DNA of 64,000 nt, taken from assembly GCA_028015205.1 (NCBI GenBank), contig CM051520.1, forward strand, positions 37,895,494 through 37,959,493. The letters are read 5' to 3'. Within the stretch, counting starts at the first letter, position 1, and every line of letters begins with the position of its first letter. Source of the DNA: Mytilisepta virgata. Lineage: Eukaryota; Mollusca; Bivalvia; Mytilida; Mytilidae. This document shows, in pieces, positions 60,201 to 62,250 of the stretch. The position numbers were made by a program, and so were the translations under genes. Below the pieces are notes generated by a model. It was not told the DNA's origin, did not search any database, and worked only from the letters and a program-made list of their open reading frames with translations.

Positions 60201-62250
60201 AACTTTGACAATTTTGAAATCATCCAAAAAATATAAAAGAAATCAATTTTCCTTGAATTTTCAAAATTGTCTAATAATTAGGCTATCCAAATATTAGGGT
60301 TATTACTGTAATTTCCAATGTAGAAAACACTGGAAATAACTATTATGATACCTTCTTTCTCACACAGAAAACACTGGACAAAACTGTTGTTACTTCTTAT
60401 ACAGAAAACACTGGACACCACTATTGTGATATCTACTTTCTCATACAGAAATCACTGTCCCAGGACTCATCCTACCTACTTCTCATACAGTAAACACTGG
60501 ACACCACTATTGTGATATCTTCATGTACTTTTTCATATAGAAAGCAATTGACAAAAGACTCTTGTGATACCTACTTCCTCACACAGAAAACACTGGACAC
60601 ACTGTTCTGATATCTACATGTACTTTTTCATATAGAAAGCAATTGACAAAAGACTCTTGTGTTACCTACTTTGCCACACAGAAAACACTGGACACCACTG
60701 TTGTGATACCTACTTTCTCATACAGAAAACACTGGACACAACTGTTGTGCCAGATAATAAAACATCAGGGTTCACTACAATTAATCCATCCTTGTCTGTG
60801 ATGTGACATTTATCTCCTTCAAACTTCCCAACAATGTGCACAATATCATTCTCAAATACATGCGTATCAGCCCTAGAAAAATCAAAACAAAATCCAAATC
60901 ACACATATGTTTTATTCATTTGTATTCCAAGAATAATTGAAAAGTTGTTAGTAGACCAAAAGTTCTTGCATTAAAGCTAGTGTTTGCATAATTAAGAATC
61001 AAAGTGCATAGCACTGCTAGGGTTAGGTTGCTAGCATTTGACTTTTATTTGTACAAACATTGCTGATGATTATTTCAATAAATATGCACTAATCAATCAA
61101 AGAAAGCACGAGTCGGCTAACGCTTCTTGAATTATCACTCTAAATTGAATTTTTTTAAAAAGACAAACGCATAATAATGATTTGATGAATTAAACAGAAA
61201 TCAAAGGTCTTCAAGTTATTAAGGTTATATAAAAAGACAAAGTTTGGACAATTGTAGAAGGGGGTCATTTCTACAATACATTTACACTTGTAACAGTAGA
61301 GCATGATTTGTCTCCCAAAATTACCTACCGCACCAACCGGGGATCGAACCCGGAACCTTTGGTTCAGTAGTCCACCGCTCTACCGACTGAGCTAAAGAGT
61401 ACTCCTTTAGCTCAGTCGGTAGAGCGGTGGACTACTGAACCAAAGGTTCCGGGTTCGATCCGCGGTTGGTGTGGTAGGTAATTTTGGGAGACAAATCATG
61501 CTCTACTGTTACATTGGCGCCCAACTAAAAAACCGACGATTGTCAAAAAGGGCTAGTTGGCAAAAGGGTTGAAGTTGGATATCGTCATCGTAGGACGATG
61601 ACTCTTCAGGTGGGGGAAGTGTAAGGGGCTTCCCTTGATTAATATAGAAGTTATAGAACCGTAACAGGTTTATAACCACCCTCCATTAGCTGCGCTAGTG
61701 GAGTACTCCTTTAGCTCAGTTGGTAGAGCGGTGGACTACTGAACCAAAGGTTCCGGGTTCGATCCCCGGTTGGTGCGGTAGGTAATTTTGGGAGACAAAT
61801 CATGCTCTACTGTTACACACTACATTGTGCATGTGCAGGTAGATCAGAACATAAACATTCAAGCTTTCAATTAAAATAAACCCATTATACTTTCGATAAT
61901 ACCGTTTTCTAAATTAATGATAAACACATTGTTTTTTCAATCTTAATGTGCAAGTTGTCGGCATTTCAAATAACCTGTATGCAATTCTATCACTGACCAA
62001 CAGGTTTGACAAAATGAAGTCACGATGATCAGGTCAAAAGGTTAATCAAATACACAAAATACCATCAGAATTACAAGAAGAATAAGCAAATAATGTGCAA
62101 AATATGTTCTGTATAAGTTAACAATCACGTTCACAACAAAAATGGAACTTACCTTTGAAATCTTTTGAAAATAAACCTGATTGTAATCCTTCCCAAGATA
62201 TCCATGCAAATGTAAACATTCAAAATCCTTACGCCGATAGCATTGTACAT
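24048..62250 (-). CDS. DNA2: DNA replication helicase/nuclease DNA2, 26 exons
   Basis: DNA2 cuts 5' flaps during Okazaki-fragment maturation and resects DNA ends. It combines an Fe-S-stabilised nuclease with a superfamily 1B 5'-3' helicase. The joined product is 988 residues; the human protein is slightly longer (about 1,060). Fe-S ligands are visible as Cys83, then Cys331, Cys334 and Cys340 with the family's C-x2-C-x5-C spacing. Nuclease residues are Asp212 (GKIDLTV) and Glu233/Lys235 (PLELKTG). Helicase motifs are GYPGTGKT (586-593), [16 protein letters not shown] (697-702), VGDPKQLPP (721-729), [16 protein letters not shown] (890-899) and [13 protein letters not shown] (927-939). All core residues are present, so the gene looks functional. 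Every GT/AG junction from exon 2 to 26 keeps phase. The weak point is the N-terminus: the expected segment before [13 protein letters not shown] is missing, and exon 1 is only a candidate. Introns are full of mobile elements. Confidence 0.93.
24730..25173. mobile_element. TA-flanked MITE at the donor of DNA2 exon 25
   Basis: This is 444 bp with TIRs CAGTTGAATCTTGTTATCTC and, inverted, CAGTTGAATATCGTTACGTC, flanked by TA at 24728-24729 and 25174-25175. The interior has TTCGA-rich motifs shared with 41.4-41.9 kb. The TA duplication fits the Tc1/mariner type. It has no coding capacity. Confidence 0.8.
25177..25365 (-). CDS. DNA2: DNA2 exon 25 (motif V)
   Basis: This is 189 nt: [19 protein letters not shown], then [20 protein letters not shown]. 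Its donor (AAG/GTACAG) coincides with the end of a TA-flanked MITE. Confidence 0.95.
25905..26205 (-). mobile_element. Hairpin repeat family, copy 2 (inverted)
   Basis: It is the same family as 22.98-23.37 kb in opposite orientation. A body with AAAATCATAGGAAATACAGA precedes a foldback (GGAATTTCTCCACCCTCGAT opposed by TCTAGGGTGGAGAAATTCC, 26079-26192). It lies in intron 24 of DNA2. Confidence 0.7.
26475..26567 (-). CDS. DNA2: DNA2 exon 24
   Basis: This is 93 nt: [17 protein letters not shown], equivalent to N..EA.L...L...F.K before motif V. The 4.1 kb intron upstream (26,568-30,697) holds the antisense LINE. Confidence 0.88.
26833..27363 (+). pseudogene. LINE endonuclease C-terminal fragment
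   Basis: The frame holds [19 protein letters not shown], then [14 protein letters not shown] and [11 protein letters not shown]. The SDH motif is the end of the APE-type endonuclease. A Lys-rich linker ([14 protein letters not shown]) follows and the frame then closes. The N-terminal endonuclease and any first ORF are missing. Confidence 0.75.
26850..30019 (+). mobile_element. 5'-truncated LINE, antisense in DNA2 intron 23
   Basis: It contains the C-terminal part of an AP endonuclease, a full reverse transcriptase region and a CxxC...C domain. A 3' UTR follows, ending in a short AAACTAT repeat tail (29,990-30,019). Homology begins abruptly near LRILNGR, so 5' truncation during insertion is likely. 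One frame break at about 27,340-27,365 in an A-rich run separates the two halves. A 7-mer repeat tail instead of poly(A) is typical of several non-LTR clades; I cannot assign the clade. Confidence 0.88.
27377..29803 (+). pseudogene. LINE reverse transcriptase part, long open frame
   Basis: This is 808 codons without a stop. Reverse transcriptase blocks are visible: [82 protein letters not shown], the [10 protein letters not shown] block and the catalytic [10 protein letters not shown] (about residue 378). The thumb has [14 protein letters not shown]. The C-terminus carries CETC...HFFLNC and ends LELRKGDPS. It is probably the C-terminal part of a larger ORF2 that was cut from the endonuclease by a frameshift. 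The long open frame points to a young insertion. Confidence 0.88.
30199..30231. repeat. (ATA)n microsatellite
   Basis: About eleven ATA/TAA triplets stand in tandem, followed by TTTATTTAAAGAGGGTAACA. This looks like the repeat-tailed end of another retroelement in inverted orientation. Confidence 0.9.
30698..30872 (-). CDS. DNA2: DNA2 exon 23
   Basis: This is 175 nt: [20 protein letters not shown], then [10 protein letters not shown], matching the LSN.L.Y.G.L.CGSD.VAN block. Confidence 0.92.
31025..31490. mobile_element. TA-flanked MITE in DNA2 intron 22
   Basis: This is 466 bp with TIRs CAGTCAAACCTG and, inverted, CAGTCTAGCCTG, flanked by TA on both sides. The interior repeats GACCGCT and CAGGTGxCCGC words, a pattern of dispersed bivalve repeats. 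Confidence 0.75.
31966..32052 (-). CDS. DNA2: DNA2 exon 22 (motif IV)
   Basis: This is 87 nt: [15 protein letters not shown], then [13 protein letters not shown] is the motif IV arginine region. Confidence 0.9.
32541..32734 (-). CDS. DNA2: DNA2 exon 21 (Walker B, motif III)
   Basis: This is 194 nt. It has [25 protein letters not shown] (Walker B) and [14 protein letters not shown] (motif III). Confidence 0.95.
33481..33609 (-). CDS. DNA2: DNA2 exon 20
   Basis: This is 129 nt in phase 0/0: [20 protein letters not shown], matching the F.RLG...K.HP.IQ stretch of the family. Confidence 0.9.
33659..34082. mobile_element. Small pearl-like element with GTCCCCCGCC/GGCGGGGA ends
   Basis: It starts with a CATATGTCCCCCGCC block and ends with GTGGCGGGGATAAAAA. 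Between them are two diverged core units with CCTACAAAATATA/CCTGCAAAATACA and TTCAGAGGxxTTG. It is the same architecture as 44.8-45.3 kb and 18.2 kb. It lies in DNA2 intron 19. Confidence 0.5.
34515..34669. repeat. Fragment of dispersed repeat family R1
   Basis: The GTCCAGTGGCAAATATTTCA block matches the start of R1 copies at 38.06, 40.86, 48.89 and 53.27 kb. Similar repeat-like sequence continues after the pearl-like insertion (about 36,400-36,590). Confidence 0.45.
34670..36337 (+). mobile_element. Pearl-like (non-autonomous Helentron-type) element 1
   Basis: It begins ACCAGAGGCACCTAGGAGCC, a short hairpin. About seven ~150-160 bp core units follow, with CAATCAGAAACAAGAATTGCC, GATxAAxxxGAAATGAGGA, AGTTACAAATCATTTGCACT and TTTCAGAGGAGATGATTTTT. 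It ends AGCTCACATGGCTTTACCAG, GTGAGCTAAAAA, a terminal hairpin. This is the published pearl layout of bivalves. A second element is nested in it at about 35,134-35,641. It lies in DNA2 intron 19. Confidence 0.7.
35134..35641 (+). mobile_element. Element nested inside pearl-like element 1
   Basis: It starts with the palindrome GTGAGGGGCCCTCAC and CCCCCGCTGCTG, then two ~185 bp near-identical core units containing GGATCAGGACATACTTCGCA and TTTCATTAACCTCTGATAAG. It ends after a C14 run with GTGGGGGATATAA. The near identity of the two cores implies recent amplification. Confidence 0.65.
37093..37208 (-). CDS. DNA2: DNA2 exon 19 (Walker A end, motif Ia)
   Basis: This is 116 nt: [17 protein letters not shown], then [28 protein letters not shown] is the motif Ia signature. 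Confidence 0.93.
37653..37701 (-). CDS. DNA2: DNA2 exon 18 (Walker A start)
   Basis: This is 49 nt: [17 protein letters not shown]. The intron splits the Walker A motif at its last Gly. Confidence 0.92.
38060..38300 (+). repeat. Dispersed repeat family R1, copy in DNA2 intron 17
   Basis: Shared blocks are TAACATCCAGTGGCAATTAT, ATCAAGACAAGAAAATGTTG, ACTCCGGGCTGACCAGTCTT, AATGTCTTTGGTTTGACCTG and CCACACTCAAGGCAAGCAAG. The class is unknown; it resembles a degraded SINE or LINE tail. Confidence 0.6.
38548..39681. mobile_element. TIR element, CAGTGTTCTCCC ends, 5-bp target duplication
   Basis: This is 1,134 bp with the first 12 bp CAGTGTTCTCCC at both ends (inverted) and GTAAT immediately outside on each side. 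The right subterminal region has four ~20-bp repeats of GATAGCATCTCGGCGA (39,575-39,660), and the left end has one GGATAGCATC. These look like transposase-binding repeats. No transposase is encoded. The ends are hAT-like but a 5-bp duplication is shorter than the hAT norm. Confidence 0.7.
39751..39803 (-). CDS. DNA2: DNA2 exon 17 (helicase Q motif)
   Basis: This is 53 nt encoding [22 protein letters not shown] is the adenine-recognising Q-motif region of superfamily 1 helicases. Confidence 0.9.
40745..41345 (+). repeat. Composite dispersed repeat R2 with nested R1
   Basis: Flanks at 40,745-40,845 (CACTTTGAGATATAAGGAAT) and 41,110-41,345 (CAGATTTATCTGTCAGAAAA, CCTAGTTAAAAAGTTTCAGG) match the block at 49,490-49,680. 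An R1 copy sits between them (40,858-41,110), ending CCGCACTCGAGGCGAGCACA. Confidence 0.55.
41412..41916. mobile_element. TA-flanked MITE in DNA2 intron 16
   Basis: This is 505 bp with TIRs AGTAGAATCTCGGTGGCTCG and, inverted, CAGTAGAATCTTGATTTCTC, with TA just outside. The TTCGAA/CTCGAA-rich interior is related to the MITE at 24.7 kb. Confidence 0.65.
41976..42055 (-). CDS. DNA2: DNA2 exon 16
   Basis: This is 80 nt: [16 protein letters not shown], equivalent to the KLRDLIIDFREPQF stretch. Phase 1 donor (AAAG/GTGAGC). Confidence 0.85.
42471..42596 (-). CDS. DNA2: DNA2 exon 15
   Basis: This is 126 nt: [16 protein letters not shown], then [17 protein letters not shown], matching the FRLDQ...L.NL..LM segment of vertebrate DNA2. 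Confidence 0.85.
42600..43980. other. DNA2 intron 14, proximal acceptor side
   Basis: I see no clear element here. A short fragment at 43,600-43,650 has GTCGAACTTGGGTAACTCAA, a relic of the CTCGAA MITE family. Confidence 0.35.
43985..44605 (-). repeat. Minisatellite copied from DNA2 exon 14 end and donor
   Basis: About 16 units of 36 bp on the minus strand read GTTTGTATTTGATAGTGTGG, ATACTGCTATAGACAG. The first, partial unit is the last ~24 nt of exon 14 (SVDVAIER) plus its GTTTGT donor. Nine consecutive units (44,361-44,002) stay in one open frame as a 12-residue repeat ([12 protein letters not shown]). Most units retain AG/GTTTGT or AG/GTATGT, so the array is a series of potential 5' splice sites. 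A frameshift in the second unit closes direct read-through from exon 14. Confidence 0.93.
44591..44728 (-). CDS. DNA2: DNA2 exon 14
   Basis: This is 138 nt: [20 protein letters not shown], then [18 protein letters not shown], matching the GD.vi.S.E...lal..G.v barrel strands. Its last ~24 nt and its donor are repeated as the intron-14 minisatellite. Confidence 0.88.
44828..45348. mobile_element. Small pearl-like element, TATGCCCCTGCT/GCAGCGGGGGCATA ends
   Basis: Terminal blocks are inverted (44,831 and 45,330). Two ~180 bp core units share CATAAAGGGxCATAACxCAAG, GTGACGCCAC and GGTAATAAGCATTGTGTATA. It ends GGGGGCATAAAAAAC. Confidence 0.6.
45788..45822. repeat. CT/C-rich low-complexity tract
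   Basis: CTCTCTCT runs into CCCCCCACCCCCCACCCCCC. It lies in DNA2 intron 13, antisense G-rich, and could form a G-quadruplex on the transcript strand. Confidence 0.85.
45959..46066 (-). CDS. DNA2: DNA2 exon 13
   Basis: This is 108 nt: [20 protein letters not shown] and VVLTFKR, the first strands of the beta-barrel region between nuclease and helicase. Confidence 0.82.
46649..46831 (-). CDS. DNA2: DNA2 exon 12
   Basis: This is 183 nt: [20 protein letters not shown], matching the H..Y...WC.ML.LE helix at the start of the helicase half. Confidence 0.88.
47272..48846 (+). mobile_element. Pearl-like (non-autonomous Helentron-type) element 2
   Basis: It begins ACTAGAGGCTCTCAAGAGC (hairpin). About eight ~160 bp core units follow, with AAGTTCGGCTGTGGTGGCCA, TCTTGGTTGACAGTCC, GGACCATCTAAGGACCATTG and GGTTTCAGACAAGAAGATTT. 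It ends with a strong hairpin, AGCTCACTTGACCCTCTGGG, TCAGGTGAGCT. Same orientation and ends as elements 1 and 3. It lies in DNA2 intron 11. Confidence 0.75.
48885..49070 (+). repeat. Dispersed repeat family R1 fragment
   Basis: TGTAATGTCCAGCGGCAATT, ATCAAGATGAGAAAATATTG and AACAGTCTATAGGAAGACAT match the copies at 40.86 and 53.27 kb. Confidence 0.6.
49271..49364. repeat. Short foldback (MITE-like)
   Basis: CTTTCACTAAAGGTCGTAAC opposes TTACGTCTTTTAGTGAAAC, with GATCAGT words between. It is a ~90-bp imperfect palindrome. Confidence 0.6.
49490..49690 (+). repeat. Dispersed repeat R2 fragment
   Basis: It shares TTTGAGATATGAGGCATTTC, CATGGCCAAACTAATAACCA and CCCAGTTAAAAAGTTTCGG with 40.7-41.3 kb. 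Confidence 0.55.
49942..50113 (-). CDS. DNA2: DNA2 exon 11 (three Fe-S cysteines)
   Basis: This is 172 nt. [14 protein letters not shown] is followed by [10 protein letters not shown], which supplies the remaining three Fe-S ligands with canonical spacing. Confidence 0.92.
50228..50465 (+). mobile_element. Hairpin repeat family, partial copy 3
   Basis: It lacks the foldback but keeps AGAAATTCCATAACTCACGA and the full body, nearly identical to 23,105-23,370. It lies in DNA2 intron 10. Confidence 0.75.
50670..50760. repeat. Palindrome with CCAATGTAGGTAAGGGAGA arms
   Basis: The outer 19-bp arms are perfect, with an inner CTCCCTTTT/AAAAGGGAG stem. It is probably a tiny foldback element. Confidence 0.85.
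50897..51166. mobile_element. TTAA-flanked MITE (piggyBac-like)
   Basis: This is 270 bp with perfect 16-bp TIRs GGTATCCGGACCATAA, flanked by TTAA at 50,893-50,896 and 51,167-51,170. A TTAA target duplication is typical of piggyBac and Kolobok. It has no coding capacity and lies in DNA2 intron 10, between exons 11 and 10. Confidence 0.85.
51249..51366 (-). CDS. DNA2: DNA2 exon 10
   Basis: This is 118 nt: [20 protein letters not shown], then [19 protein letters not shown]. It is very close to the vertebrate sequence at this position. Confidence 0.92.
51790..52257. repeat. Two same-oriented ends of a CCGGTTTT-rich MITE family
   Basis: CCGGTTTTxxGAGG-type blocks lead to GAGGTTCCAGACTG/TA (ends 51,855) and again to GGAGTTCCACTG/TA (ends 52,259). 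Both look like right ends of TA-inserting elements. I could not place the left ends. Confidence 0.45.
52654..52743 (-). CDS. DNA2: DNA2 exon 9 (nuclease Glu-x-Lys)
   Basis: This is 90 nt in phase 0/0. [20 protein letters not shown] carries the catalytic Glu and Lys of the nuclease. Confidence 0.92.
52860..53090 (-). repeat. tRNA-derived SINE, minus strand
   Basis: On the minus strand GGTCTAGTGGTTAGCATGTT (A-box-like) is followed by CCCCTGGTTTGATTCC (B box), then a non-tRNA body with CAACATTATTTGCTGGGATT and GATGATGAAAAGTGGCTGCC. This order is that of a tRNA-derived SINE. No tRNA cloverleaf is complete. Confidence 0.6.
53136..53178 (-). CDS. DNA2: DNA2 exon 8 (nuclease Asp)
   Basis: This is a 43-nt small exon encoding [14 protein letters not shown]. 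It carries the catalytic Asp of the PD-(D/E)XK nuclease. Confidence 0.88.
53260..53590 (+). repeat. Dispersed repeat R1 with (GGAT)n start
   Basis: GATGGATGGATGGATGGATG precedes a full R1 copy, with TACTGTTTAACGAACAGTGA, ACTCCGAGCTGTCCAGTCTT and TTCCGCACTCAAGGCAAGCA. Confidence 0.6.
53593..54387 (+). mobile_element. Pearl-like (non-autonomous Helentron-type) element 3
   Basis: It begins ACCAGAGGCTCCATGG. About four to five core units follow with AAGTCCGGCTGTGGAGGCCA and GGCTTAGTATTTTCTGACAA-type blocks. It ends AGCTCACATGGCCTTTTAGG, CCAGGTGAGCTAAAAA, a perfect hairpin. It lies in DNA2 intron 7. Confidence 0.7.
54537..54599 (-). CDS. DNA2: DNA2 exon 7
   Basis: This is 63 nt encoding [16 protein letters not shown], the family's DIEE..W.PR segment that leads into the nuclease core. 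Confidence 0.85.
54900..55175. repeat. Minisatellite just downstream of DNA2 exon 6
   Basis: About seven units of ~37-40 bp contain AATCAGGTTAACCAATCATT and TTCTGTAATTCAAC. The array begins about 30 bp past the exon-6 donor. The unit does not derive from the exon. Confidence 0.8.
55209..55325 (-). CDS. DNA2: DNA2 exon 6
   Basis: This is 117 nt: [20 protein letters not shown], then IRKWLEQY. It aligns with the helical segment that follows the EMY motif in animal DNA2. The donor is AG/GTTTGT. Confidence 0.85.
55972..56057 (-). CDS. DNA2: DNA2 exon 5
   Basis: This is 86 nt encoding a charged helix ([20 protein letters not shown]) that ends at LHDM. The donor is AT/GTACGT, phase 2. Confidence 0.8.
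56594..56656 (-). CDS. DNA2: DNA2 exon 4
   Basis: This is 63 nt encoding [21 protein letters not shown], the family's QML.G...H..FQ helix. It has Cys where the human protein has Glu after the His. Confidence 0.85.
56725..57588. mobile_element. TA-flanked transposon TX, copy 1 (DNA2 intron 3)
   Basis: This is 864 bp with TIRs CCGTAATTACTCTAATTATT and, inverted, CCGTAATTACTCTTAATTAT, flanked by TA. The interior has AAATCATTTGTGAGATGCTC and GAAAGCAAAATCAAATAACA. No transposase. A second copy lies inverted in intron 2. Confidence 0.8.
58001..58025 (-). CDS. DNA2: DNA2 exon 3, 25-nt microexon
   Basis: It encodes GILNEKFK and completes the family's CMRR-AVLSE-like helix right after the first Fe-S cysteine. 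The borders are TTACAG and AAG/GTAAGT. Skipping it would shift the frame. Confidence 0.85.
58712..58806. repeat. Foldback with a perfect 12-bp stem
   Basis: 58,748-58,774 is AGAAGGTGTCTT, a 3-nt loop, then AAGACACCTTCT. Outer partial pairing (GTTATC with GATAAC, TCTCCCAT with ATGGGAGA) extends it. It lies in DNA2 intron 2, so it would be transcribed as a hairpin RNA. Confidence 0.75.
59090..60765 (-). repeat. Minisatellite copied from DNA2 exon 2 end and donor
   Basis: About 22 units of ~44 bp on the minus strand read GTGTTTTCTGTATGAGAAAG, TAGGTATCACAATAGTGGTG, TCCA. The unit nearest exon 2 is the exon itself: its codons [12 protein letters not shown] and the AA/GTAGGT donor. Units keep variants of the donor. 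A transposon (TX copy 2) splits the array at 59,555-60,308. Some units are composites with CATGTACTTTTTCATATAGA. Confidence 0.93.
59555..60308. mobile_element. Transposon TX, copy 2, inverted (DNA2 intron 2)
   Basis: This is 754 bp, diverged and in opposite orientation to copy 1, with shared CGACACTAAAATACACCTAT and TTTCAAAAGTAAACTTCCAG. It inserted at a TA inside the exon-2-derived minisatellite. Confidence 0.8.
60714..60872 (-). CDS. DNA2: DNA2 exon 2 (first Fe-S cysteine)
   Basis: This is 159 nt: [19 protein letters not shown], then [23 protein letters not shown]. It ends AA/GTAGGT in phase 2. The 3' end and donor are the template of the intron-2 minisatellite. Confidence 0.9.
61085..61288. 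repeat. Duplicated block D, copy 1 (left part)
   Basis: This is nearly identical to 63,711-63,905 (AAAGCACGAGTCGGCTAACG, GACAATTGTAGAAGGGGGTC). It is continued after the LTR element at 61,818-61,920, which equals 63,907-64,000. A third, diverged copy lies at 63,309-63,470. Confidence 0.9.
61329..61400 (-). other. tRNA-like region, inverted LTR copy
   Basis: Reverse complement of the tRNA-like segment of the LTR. The A box, B box and T arm are intact. Confidence 0.6.
61401..61473 (+). other. tRNA-like region with pol III A and B boxes, 5' LTR
   Basis: TAGCTCAGTCGGTAGAGC fits the D arm/A box and GGTTCGATCC the B box. This copy has CCGCGG in place of CCCCGG, weakening the T stem. The anticodon stem pairs poorly, the nominal anticodon would be ACT, and the acceptor arms do not pair, so it is not a working tRNA. 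Confidence 0.65.
61515..61525 (+). promoter_or_regulatory. Primer-binding site, tRNA-Lys type
   Basis: TGGCGCCCAAC begins one base after the 5' LTR end. It matches the 3' end of Lys tRNAs used as primers by many LTR elements, with the match ending after 11 nt. Confidence 0.7.
61705..61777 (+). other. tRNA-like region with pol III A and B boxes, 3' LTR
   Basis: TAGCTCAGTTGGTAGAGC and CCGGGTTCGATCCCCGG give an intact D arm and a perfect 5-bp T stem. Acceptor and anticodon stems are poor, as in the 5' copy. A TTTT follows about 10 nt later (aggtaaTTTTggg), a weak pol III stop. Confidence 0.7.
62153..62250 (-). CDS. DNA2: DNA2 exon 1 (candidate)
   Basis: This is 98 nt from the first ATG after an in-frame TGA to a strong donor (AAAG/GTAAGT). 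The phase fits exon 2. The 33 residues do not resemble the DNA2 N-terminus, and a Trp is usual just before the exon-2 segment. The true 5' exon may lie beyond 64,000, or this is a divergent or untranslated first exon. Confidence 0.35.

Larger units (their letters stand above)
61289..61817 (+). mobile_element. Miniature LTR (TRIM-like) element with tRNA-derived promoter in its LTR
   Basis: This is 529 bp flanked by a 4-bp CACT duplication (61,285-61,288 and 61,818-61,821). Order: inverted partial LTR (61,289-61,404), forward partial LTR (61,397-61,513), primer-binding site TGGCGCCCAAC (61,515-61,525), a 106-bp interior, a polypurine tract AGGTGGGGGAAG (61,608-61,619), then a full 198-bp 3' LTR starting TGTAAGGGG and ending TGTTACA. 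The TG...CA ends, PBS and PPT make an LTR retroelement with no coding capacity. The first two parts form a near-perfect palindrome centred on GAGTACTC. Confidence 0.8.

Noticed and set aside
61329..61777. Three functional tRNA genes
   Set aside because: D and T arms look good, but acceptor stems do not pair, anticodon stems are poor, and all three are parts of one retroelement's LTR copies.
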